Positions 6,354 through 11,236 of a stretch of 11,236 bases of DNA are shown one piece after another. Position numbers and translations under genes: made by a program. The stretch spans positions 1 to 11,236 of the forward strand of contig JAEZES010000154.1 in assembly GCA_023432995.1 (NCBI GenBank), in the 5' to 3' direction. Position 1 is the stretch's first letter; the number at the start of each line of letters is the position of its first letter. This stretch comes from Pseudomonadota bacterium (GTDB taxonomy: Bacteria > Pseudomonadota > Alphaproteobacteria > Sphingomonadales > Sphingomonadaceae). Under the pieces are notes generated by a model that did not search any database, was not told the origin of the DNA, and worked only from the letters and a program-made list of their open reading frames with translations.

Positions 6354-6433
6354 GCGGCATTGCAGCCGGGCGAGCCGGGCCCCATATCCGCGGAGATCCG
6401 CTGGGTCAGCCCGGCCCGGCTCACGAATGCCGC
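6354..6433 (+). repeat. Two-tier inverted repeat in the lon leader
   Basis: Outer arms GCGGCATT (6354–6361) and AATGCCGC (6426–6433) pair perfectly over eight bases. Inner arms GAGCCGGGCC (6372–6381) and GGCCCGGCTC (6413–6422) pair perfectly over ten. Between inner arms is a small GCGG-AGAT-CCGC stem (6390–6401). The outer and inner stems are joined by a ten-base bulge on one side and three bases on the other. In RNA this gives a stable hairpin of about 80 nt ending 22 bases before the lon ATG. It is not followed by a U tract. The rest of the 6227–6455 gap shows only a CTTGAAAC box (6283–6290) resembling a −35 element, without a convincing −10. Confidence 0.55.
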
Positions 6434-6455
6434 GAAGCAACGGACCAATCGACTT

Positions 6456-8849
<2,394 letters not shown>

Positions 8850-8871
8850 GGGCGGGGCGGAGCCGAGTCGC

Positions 8872-8912
8872 TCCCGAGGGGCAGAACGGGCTCGCCCGGG
8901 CCCTCGGGATTT
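8872..8912 (+). terminator. Probable intrinsic terminator of lon
   Basis: TCCCGAGGG (8872–8880) pairs perfectly with CCCTCGGGA (8901–8909), with a nested CGGG-CTCG-CCCG stem (8887–8898) inside. It is followed by a short TTT only, so the stem is good but the U tract is weak. It lies 23 bases beyond the lon stop. The rest of the 8850–9100 gap holds the hupB promoter and otherwise nothing I can name. Confidence 0.55.
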
Positions 8913-9005
8913 GCCAGCCGCGCGCGGGTGACGCTGCGGGCGCCCGGTTTCGTCCCGATTCGCTTCAAAATGCCCTGCAAACCGCGCGCTGCACCGGCTT
9001 TGCCT

Positions 9006-9034
9006 TTGACAGCGGCGGCAAAACTCGCTCAATT
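9006..9034 (+). promoter_or_regulatory. Sigma-70-type promoter of hupB
   Basis: A perfect TTGACA −35 (9006–9011) stands 17 bases from TCAATT (9029–9034), a degenerate −10. The spacer is partly A-rich (CAAAA). Transcription would begin near 9041, leaving a leader of about 60 bases before the hupB ATG. It allows hupB expression independent of lon, as expected for an abundant nucleoid protein. Confidence 0.6.
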
Positions 9035-9100
9035 CCCGGGCATCGCGAAGCGATTCAAGTCTGGTCTCGGCAATTCCAAGTGAGGGGGGTGCTTCCGACA

Positions 9101-9373
9101 ATGAACAAGAACGAACTGATCGGCGCCGTCGCTGACGCAAGCGGTCTGTCACGCAGCGATGCGACCAAGGCCGTCGAAGGCGTCTTCGACACGATCACCG
9201 GTGCGTTGTCGAAAGGCGATGAGGTGCGACTGGTCGGGTTCGGCACATTCTCGGTTGCCAAGCGCAAGGCCTCGACGGGCCGCAACCCGCGCACGGGCGA
9301 ACCGATGACGATCAAGGCCTCGAGCCAACCGAAGTTCAAGGCCGGCAAAGGCCTGAAGGACTCGGTCAACTGA
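9101..9373 (+). CDS. hupB: DNA-binding protein HU
   Basis: A 90-residue HU-family histone-like protein, the usual length. It opens MNKNELIGAVADASGLSRSD (helix 1 to helix 2 of the dimerisation body), has the conserved VRLVGFGTFSVAKRKA strand region, and the DNA-contacting beta arm with RNPRTGEPM followed by the conserved KASSQPKFKAGKGLKDSVN end. HU binds DNA with little sequence preference as a dimer, bends it and compacts the nucleoid. A long G run (GAGGGGGG, 9082–9088) precedes the ATG by 12 bases, a rather long spacing. I see no second HU gene here, so hetero- or homodimer formation cannot be judged. It has its own promoter and a very strong terminator, so it is probably largely a single-gene unit behind lon. 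IHF is an alternative family, but the length and tail favour HU. Confidence 0.96.
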   Translation: MNKNELIGAVADASGLSRSDATKAVEGVFDTITGALSKGDEVRLVGFGTFSVAKRKASTGRNPRTGEPMTIKASSQPKFKAGKGLKDSVN

Positions 9374-9410
9374 TTTCCTGAGCAGCGCCGCCCGCGGCGG
9401 CGGTGACGCG

Positions 9411-9448
9411 AAAAGGGCTCTTCCCGCAGCGGCGGGAGGAGCCCTTTT
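9411..9448. terminator. Strong bidirectional intrinsic terminator
   Basis: Arms 9411–9427 (AAAAGGGCTCTTCCCGC) and 9432–9448 pair over 17 positions with a single G·U and an AGCG loop. AAAA on one side and TTTT on the other give a U tract on both transcripts. It lies 37 bases after hupB and 18 bases from the stop of the facing lipoprotein gene, so it should end both. Confidence 0.92.
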
Positions 9449-9466
9449 GCATCGCGGGTGTGGCGA

Positions 9467-10339
9467 TCAGCCGCCGAGCTGGATCAGCGCCATCGGCACC
9501 CCCGGCGTCCGCCGGTTGACCGTCCATTCGAGCACCTGGCCTTCCGCGGTCGCCCGCGGGCCCTCATCGGTGTTGTTGGCGAGGATCTGGCCGTCGGTGA
9601 CGATCCGGAAGGTGCCGTCCACCTCGGGTACCGGGGGGAAGCCGTCCGCGTCGCCCGAACTGACGGCGCCGAGCGCGGCCAGGCTGGCGAACGACTGCAG
9701 CGGATTGGACCCTCCCTGGGGTGCGAAGCCCGGCGCCTCGATGCGGACGACGCGGCCCTGGCGGAGATTGGCCAGGACGAAGCTGTTGACCATCGGAAAG
9801 CGCTCGAAGGTCGGAAACACAAAATCGTGACCGATCGTGCTGCTGATCGAGAATTCGACCTCGAACAGGCCGTCGCCGCGATAATCGACCCGCTGCCAGC
9901 CCTGCTGCCGCCGCAGCCGCGCGGCGAGCTCCTCCGCCGCCTTCGGATCGGCCGGGTCGATCCCTCCGAGGAACTGCCGCATCGCTTGTGCTTCGCGCTC
10001 TGCCGAGGCCTTGCGCGCCTCAGCGGCTTCTTCCCACGTCTCGCGCTGCTCGGCGATCTCCTCCTCGGTGCACGCCCGCTCCTCGAAGTCGTCGTCCCAG
10101 CACGGCGCCTCGACGAAGTCGCCGTCGTCCGCATCCGCCTCGTCCGCCATGTCGGTAAACTGGCTCAGCGCGAGCAGGTGGACCTCTCCCGCATAGCTGA
10201 AGGTGAAGCGCCCGTCGCGGCGCAGGTCGAGCGTGGCGTCGAACTTGCCCGGGGAGAGCATGCAGGCGGACAGCACCAGGCTCGCCAGCAGGGTAACGGC
10301 CCCCGCGGCGGCCACTTGCCACCGGACGATTGTCTGCAT
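9467..10339 (-). CDS. Putative lipoprotein with acidic helical insert, function unknown
   Basis: A 290-residue probable lipoprotein. The signal sequence ends in a good lipobox, LSAC, with lipidated Cys26; residue +2 is Met rather than Asp, which would favour outer-membrane sorting by the usual rule. The next block, SPGKFDATLDLRRDGRFTFS to about residue 60, resembles the start of the LppM-type lipoprotein fold ('F-x-a-x-L-x-l-x-x-D-G-x-f-x-f-x-y-x-G'), but this is a tentative likeness. An unusual acidic, helical segment follows (about 63–145), with Cys80 and Cys90 and many Glu/Asp/Ala. The C-terminal part (about 150–290) returns to beta-rich sequence, with no transmembrane anchor. The ATG at 10339 has GAGGGGGG about ten bases upstream on the minus strand. 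It starts 28 bases after the rlmB stop, so the two are probably co-transcribed. Function unknown. Confidence 0.87.
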   Translation of the reverse strand: MQTIVRWQVAAAGAVTLLASLVLSACMLSPGKFDATLDLRRDGRFTFSYAGEVHLLALSQFTDMADEADADDGDFVEAPCWDDDFEERACTEEEIAEQRETWEEAAEARKASAEREAQAMRQFLGGIDPADPKAAEELAARLRRQQGWQRVDYRGDGLFEVEFSISSTIGHDFVFPTFERFPMVNSFVLANLRQGRVVRIEAPGFAPQGGSNPLQSFASLAALGAVSSGDADGFPPVPEVDGTFRIVTDGQILANNTDEGPRATAEGQVLEWTVNRRTPGVPMALIQLGG

Positions 10340-10367
10340 CGCGTCTTACCCCCCTCGAACTGTTCTC

Positions 10368-11156
10368 TTACCCTCTGGTGGCGACCGCGTAGAGGGCGAT
10401 CGCCGCCGCATTGGACACGTTCAGGCTTTCCATAGCATCACTGATCGGAAGACGCGCCAGCGCGTCGCAATGCGCGGCGACATTATGCCGCAGGCCTTCG
10501 CCTTCCGCTCCGAGGACGAGCGCGACCGGGCCGGACGGCAGCGCATCGGCCAGGGCCGTCTCCGCTTCGCCGGCGAGCCCGAGCCGCCAGTAGCCGGCTT
10601 CGGCGATCTCCTCGAGCGCGCGGGCCAGGTTGACCACCCGCACCCACGGAACGATTTCGAGCGCGCCCGAGGCGGACTTGGCGACGACGCCCCCTTCGGG
10701 CGGTGCGTGGCGATCCTGCGTCACCACCGCCGCGGCATCGAACGCCGCCGCCGAGCGCAGGATCGCCCCGAGATTGTGCGGATCGGTCACCTGATCGAGC
10801 ACGAGCACCGGCCGCGCCGGGTCTCCTGCGAGCACGTCGGCCAGGTGCAGGTCGTCGAGCGGCAGGCACTCGAGCACGAGGCCCTGGTGCGGCGCGTCGC
10901 GCGCGACCAGCCGGGCGAGATCGGCCACCTCGGCATATTCGAGCGGGAAATCCGCCGGCAGCTCGCCATCGAGCGAGGCGATCCCCTCGCGCGTCGCCCA
11001 CAGCTTGCGGTGGCTGCGTGCGGGGTTCTTGAGCGCCGCCTCGACCGCGTGGCGGCCCCACAGCCGCACGGCGCCTTGCGAGGCCCTGCCCGAGCCGCGC
11101 CCGCCCTGCATGCGTCCCGCGCGTCCGCGCAGGTTCTTCTTCTCGTTTCTAGCCAT
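10368..11156 (-). CDS. rlmB: 23S rRNA (guanosine-2'-O-)-methyltransferase RlmB (TrmH/SpoU family)
   Basis: A 262-residue SPOUT methyltransferase that transfers a methyl group from S-adenosylmethionine to the 2'-OH of a 23S rRNA guanosine (G2251 in E. coli numbering). A basic, disordered N-terminus (1–28) is followed by the substrate-binding domain starting LWGRHAVEAAL (32–42). The catalytic domain shows motif 1 DPHNLGAILRSAAAFD (125–140, with the conserved Asn128 and Arg134), motif 2 ALVLGAEGEGLR (212–223) and motif 3 LPISDAMESLNVSNAAAIAL (236–255), whose knot forms the cofactor site. I prefer the ATG at 11156, which has AGGGAG close upstream; an in-frame ATG at 11180 lacks a ribosome site. 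It is longer than E. coli RlmB (243) mainly through the basic tail. TrmH is the nearest alternative, but the N-terminal domain favours RlmB. The remaining 80 bases to the window end hold no gene I can support. Confidence 0.95.
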   Translation of the reverse strand: MARNEKKNLRGRAGRMQGGRGSGRASQGAVRLWGRHAVEAALKNPARSHRKLWATREGIASLDGELPADFPLEYAEVADLARLVARDAPHQGLVLECLPLDDLHLADVLAGDPARPVLVLDQVTDPHNLGAILRSAAAFDAAAVVTQDRHAPPEGGVVAKSASGALEIVPWVRVVNLARALEEIAEAGYWRLGLAGEAETALADALPSGPVALVLGAEGEGLRHNVAAHCDALARLPISDAMESLNVSNAAAIALYAVATRG

Positions 11157-11236
11157 GCCGCTCCCTGCCAGCGGCCCCATTGACAGGCAAGCGTCGCTTC
11201 GCCATTGAGCCGCCCACTCGGCCGGACGGCCCCGCC

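Noticed and set aside
9458..10435. A 325-codon plus-strand frame opposite the lipoprotein gene
   Set aside because: Arg/Leu-rich shadow without a signal or domain, starting within the downstream side of the bidirectional terminator; the minus-strand frame has a proper lipobox.
11157..11236. A possible tRNA or gene end at the right edge of the window
   Set aside because: The GC-rich edge sequence was read on both strands for an acceptor stem, T-loop TTCGA motif or CCA end; none was found, and no convincing coding start or stop fits.

Overview
The window is a high-GC chromosomal segment that reads as an alphaproteobacterium, most likely Sphingomonadales (Sphingomonadaceae or Erythrobacteraceae). 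The reasons are an NDUFS4-type complex I accessory subunit (known from alphaproteobacteria and mitochondria), a short alphaproteobacterial-style SRP RNA, the lon–hupB pair, and several secreted proteins of types I associate with sphingomonads. Taxonomy is inferred from protein character and not tested by search. I see no mobile element, CRISPR array, tRNA or rRNA.

Layout. 1–996 (+): the C-terminal end of the helicase HrpB, then the NDUFS4-like subunit, closed by a hairpin terminator. 1040–1168 (+): promoter and gene of the SRP RNA (ffs). 1210–2313 (−): an unrecognised secreted protein facing ffs. 2402–5700 (+): dnaX, the YbaB/EbfC nucleoid protein, a periplasmic protein with a TonB-like C-terminal domain, and a small CDGSH iron–sulfur protein, all codirectional. 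5720–6226 (−): a small secreted protein, convergent with the CDGSH gene over a GC-rich hairpin. 6227–6455: a divergent intergenic region holding a two-tier inverted repeat in the lon leader. 6456–9373 (+): lon and hupB with their own signals. A strong bidirectional terminator (9411–9448) separates them from a minus-strand pair, a lipoprotein (9467–10339) and, upstream of it, rlmB (10368–11156).

Together this is mainly housekeeping: DNA replication (DnaX), nucleoid structure (YbaB, HU), protein quality control (Lon), protein targeting (SRP RNA), 23S rRNA modification (RlmB) and respiration (NDUFS4-like). Scattered among these are four envelope or secreted proteins of unknown function. The ffs–dnaX–ybaB order recalls scr–dnaX–yaaK–recR of Bacillus, but here a reversed gene sits between ffs and dnaX and no recR follows ybaB.

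I did not find a clear new defence, mobile or biosynthetic system. The points most worth a second look are the structured, Shine–Dalgarno-poor lon leader, the TonB-domain protein lying where recR would be expected, the unknown gene splitting ffs from dnaX, and how this DnaX would yield a gamma form.
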